From Anaerolineales bacterium UBA2395 (GTDB lineage: Bacteria; Chloroflexota; Anaerolineae; Anaerolineales; Villigracilaceae): a DNA stretch of 64,000 bases. Below are positions 53,523-61,998 of the stretch, piece after piece. A program made the position numbers and the translations under genes. The notes beneath the pieces are model-generated. The model did not search any database, was not told where the DNA came from, and worked only from the letters and a program-made list of their open reading frames with translations. Where the stretch lies: contig DDSH01000006.1 of the NCBI GenBank assembly GCA_002343775.1, positions 133,984 to 197,983 on the forward strand, in the 5' to 3' direction. The stretch's first letter is position 1. Each line of letters opens with the position of its first letter.

Positions 53523-54872
53523 ATGACCACCACCGAATTCAAAACCAGCACAAAAACGCGAATTATGTATTCATTGATGAGCCTGGGCGTGGCGACACCT
53601 GCCGAGGCGGTGGCGGGTATTATTGCCTTTTACATCGTGGATGTAAAAAACCTGCCGACTGAATGGTTTGCGACCTTCTGGTTCTTTTACACGATCTATA
53701 ACGCCATTAACAACCCGCTGTTGGGATTCATGTCTGACCGCACGCGCTCGCGTTGGGGCAGGCGCATTCCGTATGTGCTGTTTGGCGGGTTACCGTATGC
53801 GGCGGCGTTTGCTTTGTTGTTCACCGCACCCTTTGATGGGAAAGATGATCCGCTTGGCTTGTTGATTTACTTTGGCGCGGCAATCGTGATCTGGGAGACA
53901 TGTTACACGGCGTTTGCCACAGGTTATTATGGCTTACTGCCCGAAATGTTCGGCGATTACCGCGAGCGGACCGATGTTGCCGCCAAGATGAACATCTTTC
54001 AAACCGTGGCGTTGGTGTTGGGCGCTGCCATGCCGCCGCTGCTTGCGGATATATTGGGCTGGTCTGGCATGGCGACGGTGTTGGCAGTCATTTCAGTGAT
54101 CGCCATTTATGCAGGTTACCCGGCCTTATTCGAGCGCGCCGATTTGAAAACCGACACCAGTTTTCCGTTCATGCAGGCTTTAAGATACACCTTTGCAAAC
54201 CGCAGTTATCTAACCGCCGCGGGCGCGCAGATGATGCGTTTTGTGGCAACGGGCACGCTGCAAACGGGTATTTTGTTTTATCTCAAGTACAGCCTCAAAG
54301 TGGATGAAAGTCTGGGCACTGTCATTTTGGGAATTGCCTTTCTGGTGGCGATGATCTCGCTTTACCCGTGGCGCAATTGGGTGGCAAACAAACTCGACTC
54401 ACGCCGAACGCTGATGCTTGCCAATGCAATCATGATCCTGGGCATTGTGCCAATGGGTTTCTCGCCCAGTATCAATTTCACTTATGCGGCGGCGGTCATC
54501 CTTGGCGTTGGCTTGGGCGGTTTGGTCTTGATCGGCGACATCATCATGGCGGAAGTGGTGGATGAAGATGAAGTCAAGACGGGGCACCAACGTGCGGGCA
54601 TGTATTTTGGCATGAGCGGTTTCCTCATCACCCTTAGCGGACTTATTGTTTCTTCCGTGTTCGGTCTCGTCATGCCTGCCTTTGGGTACAACACCTTGCT
54701 GGATGTTCAACCGCCTAGCGTGGACTTGGGCTTTCGTATCTTCCTGACCGTGCCTACATCTATCGGCTTTTTGCTCGCCATCTTTTTATTGTGGCTGTAT
54801 CCATTGCATGGGAAGCGTTTGGCAGAGATCAAAGAAACGTTAAAGAATAAAAGAGACACCATTTCTCAATGA
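53523..54872 (+). CDS. GPH-family sugar:cation symporter
   Basis: 449 residues, twelve helices, MFS fold. The GPH signature between helices is NAINNPLLGFMSDRTRSRWGRRIPYVLFGG, and the second half has GDIIMAEVVDEDEVKTGHQRAGMYFGMSG. Family members carry glycosides, pentoses or hexuronides with H+ or Na+. It gives this locus a second uptake route beside the ABC importer. AAAGGAGATC precedes the ATG. Confidence 0.93.
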   Translation: MTTTEFKTSTKTRIMYSLMSLGVATPAEAVAGIIAFYIVDVKNLPTEWFATFWFFYTIYNAINNPLLGFMSDRTRSRWGRRIPYVLFGGLPYAAAFALLFTAPFDGKDDPLGLLIYFGAAIVIWETCYTAFATGYYGLLPEMFGDYRERTDVAAKMNIFQTVALVLGAAMPPLLADILGWSGMATVLAVISVIAIYAGYPALFERADLKTDTSFPFMQALRYTFANRSYLTAAGAQMMRFVATGTLQTGILFYLKYSLKVDESLGTVILGIAFLVAMISLYPWRNWVANKLDSRRTLMLANAIMILGIVPMGFSPSINFTYAAAVILGVGLGGLVLIGDIIMAEVVDEDEVKTGHQRAGMYFGMSGFLITLSGLIVSSVFGLVMPAFGYNTLLDVQPPSVDLGFRIFLTVPTSIGFLLAIFLLWLYPLHGKRLAEIKETLKNKRDTISQ

Positions 54873-54919
54873 CCGCAGACGACTGGCCACAGACCGCACG
54901 AGTTACGATCAACGGTCAG
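54871..54919. repeat. Heptad array, symporter-kinase spacer
   Basis: GACCGCA, GACGACT, GGCCACA, GACCGCA, CGAGTTA, CGATCAA, CGGTCAG in phase, beginning inside the symporter stop codon. Third copy of the GACCGCA family. Confidence 0.7.
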
Positions 54920-54947
54920 TGGGGGCGTCAAGGGATGATATGAAATA

Positions 54948-55925
54948 ATGAAACGATACTTTGTAGGATTAGATGTTGGTTCGTCCAAAACCCATGCCTT
55001 GATTGTGGATGAAAACGGTCAATGTGTTGGCTTTGGCAAGGCGTGGGGCGGTAATCACCAGGGTGTTGGCTATGATGGTTTCTTCAACGTCATCGCAGAG
55101 GCGCTTGATGGTGCATTGAAAGCCTCGGGCGTGGACAAGGCTTACATTGCGGGAGCAGGCTTTGGCGTGGCGGGATACGATTTTCCGTCGGATAGAGAAG
55201 CGCATTTGAAAGAGATCGCAAAGTTGGGGTTGGCTTGTCCCGTTGAAATTGTCAATGATGGCGTGAATGGTTTGCTGGCAGGCGCGACGCGCGGCATTGG
55301 TGTGAACGTCACGGCGGGGTCGTCGAACAATGCGCGCGGACGAAACAAGCATGGCAAAGAAGGTCGCATTGTTGGCAATGGTGCGCTGTTCGGCGAAATG
55401 GGCGGCGGCATTGAGATCGTGCAGCATGGCTTGCAAAAAGTTAACCATGCCTGGATCAAACGCATCCCACCGACCGCGTTGACGCAGATTTATCTTGAAG
55501 CCACGGGTGCAGAAAACGAAATGGATCTGATGGAAGGGCTTTCGAACGAGCAATATCATTTGTTCCCTTTCATTGCGGTTCAGATCATTCAAGCCGCTCG
55601 CAATGGCGATGTTGCCGCGCAGGACATCATTCACTTTGCAGGTGAAGAACTCGGCTGGCTGGCGGTTTCGGTGGCGCGTCAGATCGAAATGGAAAACGAT
55701 GAAGTTGAAGTCATTCAATCGGGCAGTATCTTCGAGGCGGGCGAGATCATCACTGTGCCGATGAAGGACATTGTACTCAAGCATTGCCCCAAGGCAAAAA
55801 TGATTCGGCTCGACGGTCCGCCTGTGGTGGGAGCGGTGTTGCTTGGCATGGAGCAGGCTGACTTCGATGGATATGCCGTGCGCGATGTAATGGTGAAGAC
55901 CGCAAAATCATTGATCAGTAATTAA
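54948..55925 (+). CDS. BadF/BcrA-fold sugar kinase (GlcNAc kinase-like)
   Basis: 325 residues of the ASKHA ATPase fold. Phosphate-1 loop FVGLDVGSSKTHALIVDENG, then GAGFGVAGYD, VNDGVNGLLAGATRGIGVNVTAGSSNNARGR and NGALFGEMGGG. This arrangement is that of N-acetylglucosamine kinase within the BadF/BadG family. In the locus it would phosphorylate the sugar freed by GH4 or the deacetylase. The next gene follows by 11 bases. Confidence 0.88.
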   Translation: MKRYFVGLDVGSSKTHALIVDENGQCVGFGKAWGGNHQGVGYDGFFNVIAEALDGALKASGVDKAYIAGAGFGVAGYDFPSDREAHLKEIAKLGLACPVEIVNDGVNGLLAGATRGIGVNVTAGSSNNARGRNKHGKEGRIVGNGALFGEMGGGIEIVQHGLQKVNHAWIKRIPPTALTQIYLEATGAENEMDLMEGLSNEQYHLFPFIAVQIIQAARNGDVAAQDIIHFAGEELGWLAVSVARQIEMENDEVEVIQSGSIFEAGEIITVPMKDIVLKHCPKAKMIRLDGPPVVGAVLLGMEQADFDGYAVRDVMVKTAKSLISN

Positions 55926-55936
55926 GTGGAGTCGAT

Positions 55937-57163
55937 ATGAAAATTGGATACGCACAAACTGTTATTACTCCTTCGCTTGAAAAGCCTGTTTATCTTGCGG
56001 GCTTTGGCAATGACCGTCGCGCAAAGACCATTCATGATGATCTGTATGCCCGTGCGCTTGCCATTCAAACTGAGCAGACCACGCTCGTGCTGGTGGCGCT
56101 TGATCTGATCGGTTTCTTTCGCCCCGATGCATATGAGGTGATCGAGAAAGTCAATCGCCCCGATGTGCAGATCGTCATCGCATCCACCCACACCCATCAC
56201 GGACCCGACACAATGGGGCTGTGGGGACCCGACCAAAAGACTCGCGGTGTGGATGAAGCATGGATGTCTGCCACCAAACAAAAAATTGTGGATGGTATTC
56301 GCGCCTCTCTTTCCACGCTCAAGCCTGCCTCCGTTAAATGGGCTTCTGTCCACGTCCCAGGCTTGGTCAAGAATGTGCGCAACCCGGAGATTCTCGATGA
56401 CGAGTTGACTCTACTTCAGTTTCTGGATGCTGATCACCGATCACTGGTCACTCTCTTTAACTTTCCTTGTCACCCCGAAGTGCTGTGGGAACACAATCCA
56501 AACATCACCTCAGACTACGTTTATACCTTGCGTGAAGAAACCGAAAAGCAGACAGGCGCTCCGTGCATTTTCTTCTCTGGCGCGTTGGGCGGCATGATGA
56601 CCCCCGATGTGAAAGATCATTCATTTGAAGAAGCGGAATTCATGGGCAGGAGGTTGGCAGAAGAGGGATTGAAGACGCTGAATGCAGTATCCAGTGGTCA
56701 GTTGAAAGAAGTCAGCATTGAGAAACGCATCATCAAAGCCAAACTTACCAACATCCTGTACAAACTCGCTTTTGGACGAAAACTCTTGCCTGATGCGCGT
56801 GATAACAAGGGTTGTATCACTACTGAAGTTAATCTCGTCAAGATCGGTGGGTTGTGGCTGGCAACGGTCCCAGGGGAGTTACTGCCCAAGTTGGGCTTGC
56901 AACTCAAAGTGTGGATGAAAGAGGCGGGGGCGCAAGTAGCAGGCGTGATCGGGCTGGCGAACGACGAGTTGGGTTACATCCTGCCTGTGGAAGACTTCAA
57001 ATATCCGTGGAACCCGTTCAAGCCAGGCAAGCATTATGAAGAGACGAATTCAATTGGGAAGGATATTGCGCCCAAGGTGATGGATGCGTTACACGATGTC
57101 ATTGCGAACGAGCGACAGCGAGCGAAGCAATCTGATGATAAGACGGAGATTGCTTCGGGCTAA
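55937..57163 (+). CDS. Neutral ceramidase-like protein
   Basis: 408 residues with no signal peptide. The N-terminal half matches the neutral/alkaline non-lysosomal ceramidase superfamily: TPSLEKPVYLAGFGNDRRAKTIHDDLYARALAI, STHTHHGPDTMG (metal-binding His), FNFPCHPEVL, FSGALGGMMTP. Such short bacterial members often sit in sugar loci and may hydrolyse amides other than ceramide. The last about 22 residues (DVIANERQRAKQ...) are encoded by an inverted repeat (57098-57178), so the native protein probably ended earlier. GTGGAG precedes the ATG. Confidence 0.85.
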   Translation: MKIGYAQTVITPSLEKPVYLAGFGNDRRAKTIHDDLYARALAIQTEQTTLVLVALDLIGFFRPDAYEVIEKVNRPDVQIVIASTHTHHGPDTMGLWGPDQKTRGVDEAWMSATKQKIVDGIRASLSTLKPASVKWASVHVPGLVKNVRNPEILDDELTLLQFLDADHRSLVTLFNFPCHPEVLWEHNPNITSDYVYTLREETEKQTGAPCIFFSGALGGMMTPDVKDHSFEEAEFMGRRLAEEGLKTLNAVSSGQLKEVSIEKRIIKAKLTNILYKLAFGRKLLPDARDNKGCITTEVNLVKIGGLWLATVPGELLPKLGLQLKVWMKEAGAQVAGVIGLANDELGYILPVEDFKYPWNPFKPGKHYEETNSIGKDIAPKVMDALHDVIANERQRAKQSDDKTEIASG

Positions 57164-57178
57164 CGCCCTCGCAATGAC
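57098..57178. repeat. GTCATTGCGA inverted repeat overlapping a coding end
   Basis: Outer arms GTCATTGCGA (57098-57107) and TCGCAATGAC (57169-57178), inner arms GAAGCAATCT (57124-57133) and AGATTGCTTC (57147-57156), all perfect. Outer arms match the repeat at 10639-10699. Elements of this type are, from memory, common in environmental genomes. Its left 69 bases are the end of the ceramidase-like coding region. Confidence 0.85.
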
Positions 57179-57189
57179 AGGAGAAATGA

Positions 57190-58527
57190 ATGCCAAAGAT
57201 CACCGTCATCGGCGGCGGGTCGTACACATGGGGACCTACCTTCATGCGCGATATTTTCGCCACATCTGAATTGGCTGGTTCGACCCTTGTTTTACACGAC
57301 ATCGCCCAAGACCGCGTGGACTTGGTGTATGCGCTCGGTCAAAGAATGATTCAGGAATTCAACCTGAACTTCCATCTGGAAAAGACCCTCTCGCTTGAAG
57401 ACGCCCTGCACGGCGCAGATTTCGTCATTCTGACCATCACTACAGGCAGGCTCGAGTCCATGCGCCCTGACTTGGAGATTCCTGCCAGATATGGAATCAA
57501 ACAATCGGTGGGCGATACCACAGGTCCAGGCGGGCTGGCGAGGGCATTACGCAACATTCCCGTGGTAGCAGAGATCGGGCGCAAAGTGATGGAGATTTGC
57601 CCGAATGCACTCTTCCTCAATTACACCAACCCTATGACCGTACTCACACGCACACTTGCCATGCAAGGTGTAAAAGTGGTCGGCTTGTGTCACGAGTGGA
57701 TCGGTGTGCGAGAAAAACTGGCGCAAATCTTCAACACTCAGCCTGAGAATGTCACTGCAAAAATCGCCGGCGTGAATCATTTGATCTGGATCACAGACTT
57801 GTATGCAAACGGCAAACACGTTTGGGATGAACTGCCCGCCATTGCAGAAAAAATCCTAAGCGGCGAAATCAAAGTGGACGAAGAAGATACGTCTGTGTTC
57901 ACAGACCATGCCAAAGTGAAATCCATATTGTTTCAGTTGTATGGCGCATTGCCCGCCGCGGGTGACCGTCACATAGCCGAGTTCTTTCCTCATTTCATCA
58001 ACGAGTCCGCAGCTTGGGGCGCAGACTACGACCTGAAATTGACCAGCATTGAAGACCGCCAAGGCATGGAGATGTTCGCCAAGATGATGATCGAGTCTGT
58101 GCTCAACGGCGAAACGGACCTTGCTCCCTTTATGGCGGATATTTCCACCGAAGCTGCGAACAAAATCATCCGCGCTGTGACCTGCGGCGAGACGTACATT
58201 GGCATTATGAATCTGCCTAACACAGGACAAGTTTCCAATTTGCCCCGCGACGCGGTCGTTGAAACCTACGGCTATATCGATTCAACCGGCGTACATGCCA
58301 CCACATATGGCGATGTCCCTGCTGGTGTGCAAAATGTCTTGCAAAAGCATGTCTTGAATCAAGAGATGACCGTCCAAGCCGCACTGAACGGAGATTGGGG
58401 CTTGGCATTGCAGGTCTTGATAAACGATCCACTTACCAGTCGTTTGACCATTCCGCAGGCAAAACATATGTTGGAAGAGTTGCTCGAAGCGAACAGGCAG
58501 TATCTGCCCCTTTTCTTTCAATCGTAA
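57190..58527 (+). CDS. Family 4 glycosidase, alpha-glucosidase-like
   Basis: 445 residues. N-terminal ITVIGGGSYTWGPTFMRDIF; GDTTGPGGLARALRNIPVV; NYTNPMTVLTRTL. Metal-site signature C167-H-E-W, closest to the CHEV signature of GH4 alpha-glucosidases, which act on non-phosphorylated substrates. It differs from the other GH4 in the locus (CNVG), so the two should have different anomer or phosphate preference. CAGGAGAA lies before the ATG. Confidence 0.92.
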   Translation: MPKITVIGGGSYTWGPTFMRDIFATSELAGSTLVLHDIAQDRVDLVYALGQRMIQEFNLNFHLEKTLSLEDALHGADFVILTITTGRLESMRPDLEIPARYGIKQSVGDTTGPGGLARALRNIPVVAEIGRKVMEICPNALFLNYTNPMTVLTRTLAMQGVKVVGLCHEWIGVREKLAQIFNTQPENVTAKIAGVNHLIWITDLYANGKHVWDELPAIAEKILSGEIKVDEEDTSVFTDHAKVKSILFQLYGALPAAGDRHIAEFFPHFINESAAWGADYDLKLTSIEDRQGMEMFAKMMIESVLNGETDLAPFMADISTEAANKIIRAVTCGETYIGIMNLPNTGQVSNLPRDAVVETYGYIDSTGVHATTYGDVPAGVQNVLQKHVLNQEMTVQAALNGDWGLALQVLINDPLTSRLTIPQAKHMLEELLEANRQYLPLFFQS

Positions 58528-58567
58528 TTCCGAAATCAAAAAACGTACGTCGAAGAAGGAGAATCCT

Positions 58568-59848
58568 ATGTCTGAATTAGCAATTCTTGGTGGAAGTAAA
58601 ACTCGAACAGAGTCGTATCCTGATTGGCCCGTGTGGGATCAGCGTGATATTGACGCGGTGATAGAAGTTATCAAATCGGGGCGCTGGGGCGGGTATCCAT
58701 ACCCGGGACCCAAAACTGCAGAACTCGCGAAGAAATTTGCTGAGTTGCAGGGCGGCGGGTACGCTGTACCAATGACGAACGGAACCATCACTATGGAAGT
58801 GGCGTTACGCGCCGCGGGCATTGGCTGGGGTGATGAGGTCATCGTGCCTGCATACACATTCCAAGCCACTGCCTCTGCACCGATGGGAGCAGGAGCCATT
58901 CCCGTCATTGTGGATGTAGACCCGAATACGTATTGTCTTGATGCCAGGGCGGCGGAGAAGGCCATCACGCCAAAGACAAAGGCGATCATCCCTGTGCATC
59001 TCGGCTCGAACATGGCGGATATGGATGCCATTATGGCGTTGGCTGAAAAATATAACTTGATCGTGATAGAAGATTGTGCCCACGCACACGGCGCAAGATG
59101 GCGCGGCATGGGCGCAGGGACGATCGGTCACTTTGGCTCGTTCTCGTTGCAATCGTCCAAAACACTTACCTCAGGCGAAGGTGGAATCCTGCTGTGTAAA
59201 TCTGCTGAACATGCGGCGTTGGCTGCTTCTATCATTGATTGTGGACGTCCGCATGCGTTGGGCGGTGGGGGAGAAGATCCTAATGGTCTGGCAGTTCAAG
59301 GAGGGAACTTCCGCATGAGCGAGTTGCAGTCTGCTATGGCGTTGGTGGGTATCGAACGCTTCCCTGAACAGGCAAAACAGCGCGAAGAGATGGCAGCCTA
59401 CATGGATGAATCCTTGAGCGAAATCCCTGGTGTGCGTGTGCTTAAGCACGATGAACGTCATACCACGCGCTCGTTCTATCGTTACATCTTTGCCATTGAC
59501 CCAAAGGAATTCGGCGTGGAACATGATGTTCTATGCGGCGCATTGGATGCAGAAGGGATTGATTGCTGGGTCGGCTACGAAGCCATGCACAACTATGAAC
59601 TATTCCAGCCGCAAAAATCAAAACTGGCTGTGCCGAATGCCTTCCCGCAATATTTCGATTTCAAGAATATGAACCTGCCCGAAGCCACCCGCGCTTGCGA
59701 ACACGAAGCTGTCTGGCTCGATGAAGCGGTCTTCCGTGCCGGACCCAAAGGCGTGGATGATGCCGTGGCGGCGATCAAGAAAATTCAAAGGAATGCGGAA
59801 GAGTTGAACAAGGCGGCTGAAGAGTTGAGGAAGAGACACGGAAAATAA
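58568..59848 (+). CDS. DegT/DnrJ/EryC1/StrS-family sugar aminotransferase
   Basis: 426 residues. PLP-binding Lys198 in FSLQSSKTLTSGEGG; VPAYTFQATASAPMGAGAIPVIVDVD and VIEDCAHAHGARW (PLP ring Asp) are family landmarks. Members transfer an amino group onto keto sugars, often after a Gfo/Idh oxidation; a Gfo/Idh gene lies 8 kb upstream in the same locus. GAAGGAG precedes the ATG. Last gene of the plus-strand locus. Confidence 0.94.
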   Translation: MSELAILGGSKTRTESYPDWPVWDQRDIDAVIEVIKSGRWGGYPYPGPKTAELAKKFAELQGGGYAVPMTNGTITMEVALRAAGIGWGDEVIVPAYTFQATASAPMGAGAIPVIVDVDPNTYCLDARAAEKAITPKTKAIIPVHLGSNMADMDAIMALAEKYNLIVIEDCAHAHGARWRGMGAGTIGHFGSFSLQSSKTLTSGEGGILLCKSAEHAALAASIIDCGRPHALGGGGEDPNGLAVQGGNFRMSELQSAMALVGIERFPEQAKQREEMAAYMDESLSEIPGVRVLKHDERHTTRSFYRYIFAIDPKEFGVEHDVLCGALDAEGIDCWVGYEAMHNYELFQPQKSKLAVPNAFPQYFDFKNMNLPEATRACEHEAVWLDEAVFRAGPKGVDDAVAAIKKIQRNAEELNKAAEELRKRHGK

Positions 59849-59857
59849 TGGTCGAAA

Positions 59858-59890
59858 AAATCGCCCCATCTATAATGGATGGGGCGATTT
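59858..59890 (+). terminator. Terminator of the carbohydrate locus
   Basis: AAATCGCCCCATC (59858-59870), loop TATAATG, GATGGGGCGATTT (59878-59890), then CAGTTT. Perfect 13-base stem 10 bases after the aminotransferase stop; it may serve both strands. Confidence 0.8.
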
Positions 59891-59941
59891 CAGTTTAACA
59901 ACATAATAGTAACTGGTAGGGACTTAAAGTTAAGGGCGTTT

Positions 59942-61948
59942 TCATTTCTTCCGCAGAATCAACCAAACAATTCCCGAAAGCACCAACACAATCAATGGGG
60001 TTGACCAGGCTGGAAAGGATGACGTGGTTTCGTTAGCAGGTGATTTGGCATCGGGAGTTACAGAGGATATTGCCAGTGTAGGGATGGCGGGAATCGTGGC
60101 GGTGGCATTGACTACGGGTTCAAAGATTGCTTCGGCAGTAGGCAGACGCGGCGTGGCTTGCGGTGTGAATATGGCTTTCATATCTGCAGGTTTCGGCTGC
60201 ACCAAATCGCCGGGGGCAAAGATATCCAGTAGACCATTTGCGATCACAAAGCCATTGTTACTTCCAATCTCAAGTTTGGCGCGGCTTAGATCGAGTACAA
60301 AAATGCTGTTATCACCGAGTGCCTTTGCACCTTGCGAAGTAACCTCAATGGCTGTATTCTGATTCAAACCAACAGAGGGCAATTGCGGGTGATTGTATGC
60401 CAGCGAGAACCAACGCCCAAAACGGTTGTCTGCAAGGATTTGCGGTTCAAGCGTAATATCCAGCAGACCCAGCCCGGGTTGAATGTTGGTTTTTCCAAGC
60501 AGAAAGGATTTTTGCACAGCGATCTCGGCGTCTTCGCTTTCATTCGGGGTTGGCTCATGCGCCGAATAGAAAGAGCCGAGGATGGGTGCAGCCGCATTGA
60601 CTGCAAGGATGGGTTTGCCGCCCAACCAGAAATCGCGTAGGGAGGTCAACGCCTCCACCTGGACTTTGGATTGGTCTTTGCCGATCAGCAGGATGCCCGT
60701 CGTTTCGGCTGGTATCACCAATGGATCGCCGCCAGCGATGATTTGTGTACCGCCGCCAAGCGCCTCGCTGTAGTCTTTGAGTGCATTCGTGGCGGAACGT
60801 TCGTTTGAATAGCCCACGGCAATGATCAAAATATTTTCACCCGCAATCTCTTTGAAATGCGCAAGGATAAGACTCTCATCGAGTGGTTTGGAAATATCCC
60901 CCGCAAGGATCAGCGCGCCTGCACCGTCTGGTGTTGTGAGCGACGAAAATTCCCTTTCAACGCTTTCGGCTGGAACTGCTAATGAATGCTGACGTGTGCT
61001 TAAGTTATAGGATGATCCGCCGGGCGAGAGCAGGCTGATGAGGATGTTACGTGCCGAGAGAAGGGGTGGGCGTTGTTCGTCAATCGAAACATAGTTCACT
61101 GAGTTGGCGGCGTGATAGGTCTCGGCATCGAGGATGGTCACGGTATACAAACCGAAGACGTCTCGCACGATATCACCCTCCACGATCGCGCCAGTGTAGG
61201 CATCCACGCCAATGCCCACATGCGGAACCCCGGGTTGAAGGATGGCGTTGAGCAATCGTCCCATGCGGGCGCGTTGGTGAAAGTGCTGGTCGAAGATGGC
61301 AGATTGCAGGCTTGAGTCCAGTCCGCGTTTTTCATCGGTGTTCCAGACATCTGCTGCGCCAAACGAGAGTGAATTTTCTGCGGCGTAGTTGAGGTTGTAG
61401 CCTGCCAGCATGGCACGAGATTGCATTCCACCGCCTGCGCTTGTGCCTGCCAGAATGGTTCCGCTTTGGTGAAGTTCGCTGATCCGCGCTTCGATGGGGG
61501 TGTTGGCAAGTATTTGCATGGCAACGGTCTGGTCGCCGCCGAGGATGAAGATGGCGGCAATATCATCGTTGAAGTGGGCAAGGTTGGCGGGATCTTCAGC
61601 ATCAGCGCGGGTGAAGATCGGGACGAGAGTCGCTTTGCAGGTCTGGGAAGAGGCGGCACGTTTGCAGGCTTCTTCGATCTGGTAGCGGCGTTCTTCGGCA
61701 TCTTTGAGGTTTGTTTGCCGTTCGGCTTCTGTGATCGTGATGGCGTTGGTGGAGTAGGTGGGTGCAAGGATGAGGATATTCACTTGCCCGTTTTTGGCGT
61801 TGGCAACGGCGGCTTGTGAGAATCCGGCATAAACGTCAGAGTAGCCGCCGCCCATGGGGATGAGCAACCCGGCGTCGGCTTGGGCAGAGGCGCGGATGGT
61901 CGTCGTCAAAAGTATGAGTAGGAGGAGAAGGCTGAGTTTGGTTTTCAT
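59942..61948 (-). CDS. Membrane-anchored tandem S51 (cyanophycinase-like) protein
   Basis: 668 residues. Signal peptide 1-24 (LLLLLILLTTTIRASAQA). First S51 domain about 28-320: IFILGGDQ and the nucleophile Ser170 in LAGTSAGGGM, with a later H (DQHFHQRARMGRLL). Second domain about 330-500 repeats the fold (ALILAGDIS, LLIGKDQ, AVNAAAPILG) but has lost the Ser and looks inactive. A single helix near the C-terminus (STPLIVLVLSGIVWLILRKK) anchors it. S51 members cleave cyanophycin or Asp-linked peptides; a peptide importer follows the same direction just upstream. Confidence 0.88.
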   Translation of the reverse strand: MKTKLSLLLLLILLTTTIRASAQADAGLLIPMGGGYSDVYAGFSQAAVANAKNGQVNILILAPTYSTNAITITEAERQTNLKDAEERRYQIEEACKRAASSQTCKATLVPIFTRADAEDPANLAHFNDDIAAIFILGGDQTVAMQILANTPIEARISELHQSGTILAGTSAGGGMQSRAMLAGYNLNYAAENSLSFGAADVWNTDEKRGLDSSLQSAIFDQHFHQRARMGRLLNAILQPGVPHVGIGVDAYTGAIVEGDIVRDVFGLYTVTILDAETYHAANSVNYVSIDEQRPPLLSARNILISLLSPGGSSYNLSTRQHSLAVPAESVEREFSSLTTPDGAGALILAGDISKPLDESLILAHFKEIAGENILIIAVGYSNERSATNALKDYSEALGGGTQIIAGGDPLVIPAETTGILLIGKDQSKVQVEALTSLRDFWLGGKPILAVNAAAPILGSFYSAHEPTPNESEDAEIAVQKSFLLGKTNIQPGLGLLDITLEPQILADNRFGRWFSLAYNHPQLPSVGLNQNTAIEVTSQGAKALGDNSIFVLDLSRAKLEIGSNNGFVIANGLLDIFAPGDLVQPKPADMKAIFTPQATPRLPTAEAIFEPVVNATATIPAIPTLAISSVTPDAKSPANETTSSFPAWSTPLIVLVLSGIVWLILRKK

Positions 61949-61972
61949 AAATCCCTATTCCAAAAATGAAAA

Positions 61973-61994
61973 GGCGGGAGTTATCTCCCGCCTG
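61973..61994 (-). terminator. Terminator after the peptide permease genes
   Basis: AGGCGGGAG/CTCCCGCCT with 4-base loop; on the minus strand it is followed by TTTCATTTTT. It separates the dppC gene from the S51 gene. Confidence 0.85.
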
Positions 61995-61998
61995 TGGG

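Noticed and set aside
54969..55784. Minus-strand open frame inside the sugar kinase gene
   Set aside because: Shadow frame with no domain; the plus-strand ASKHA motifs are intact.
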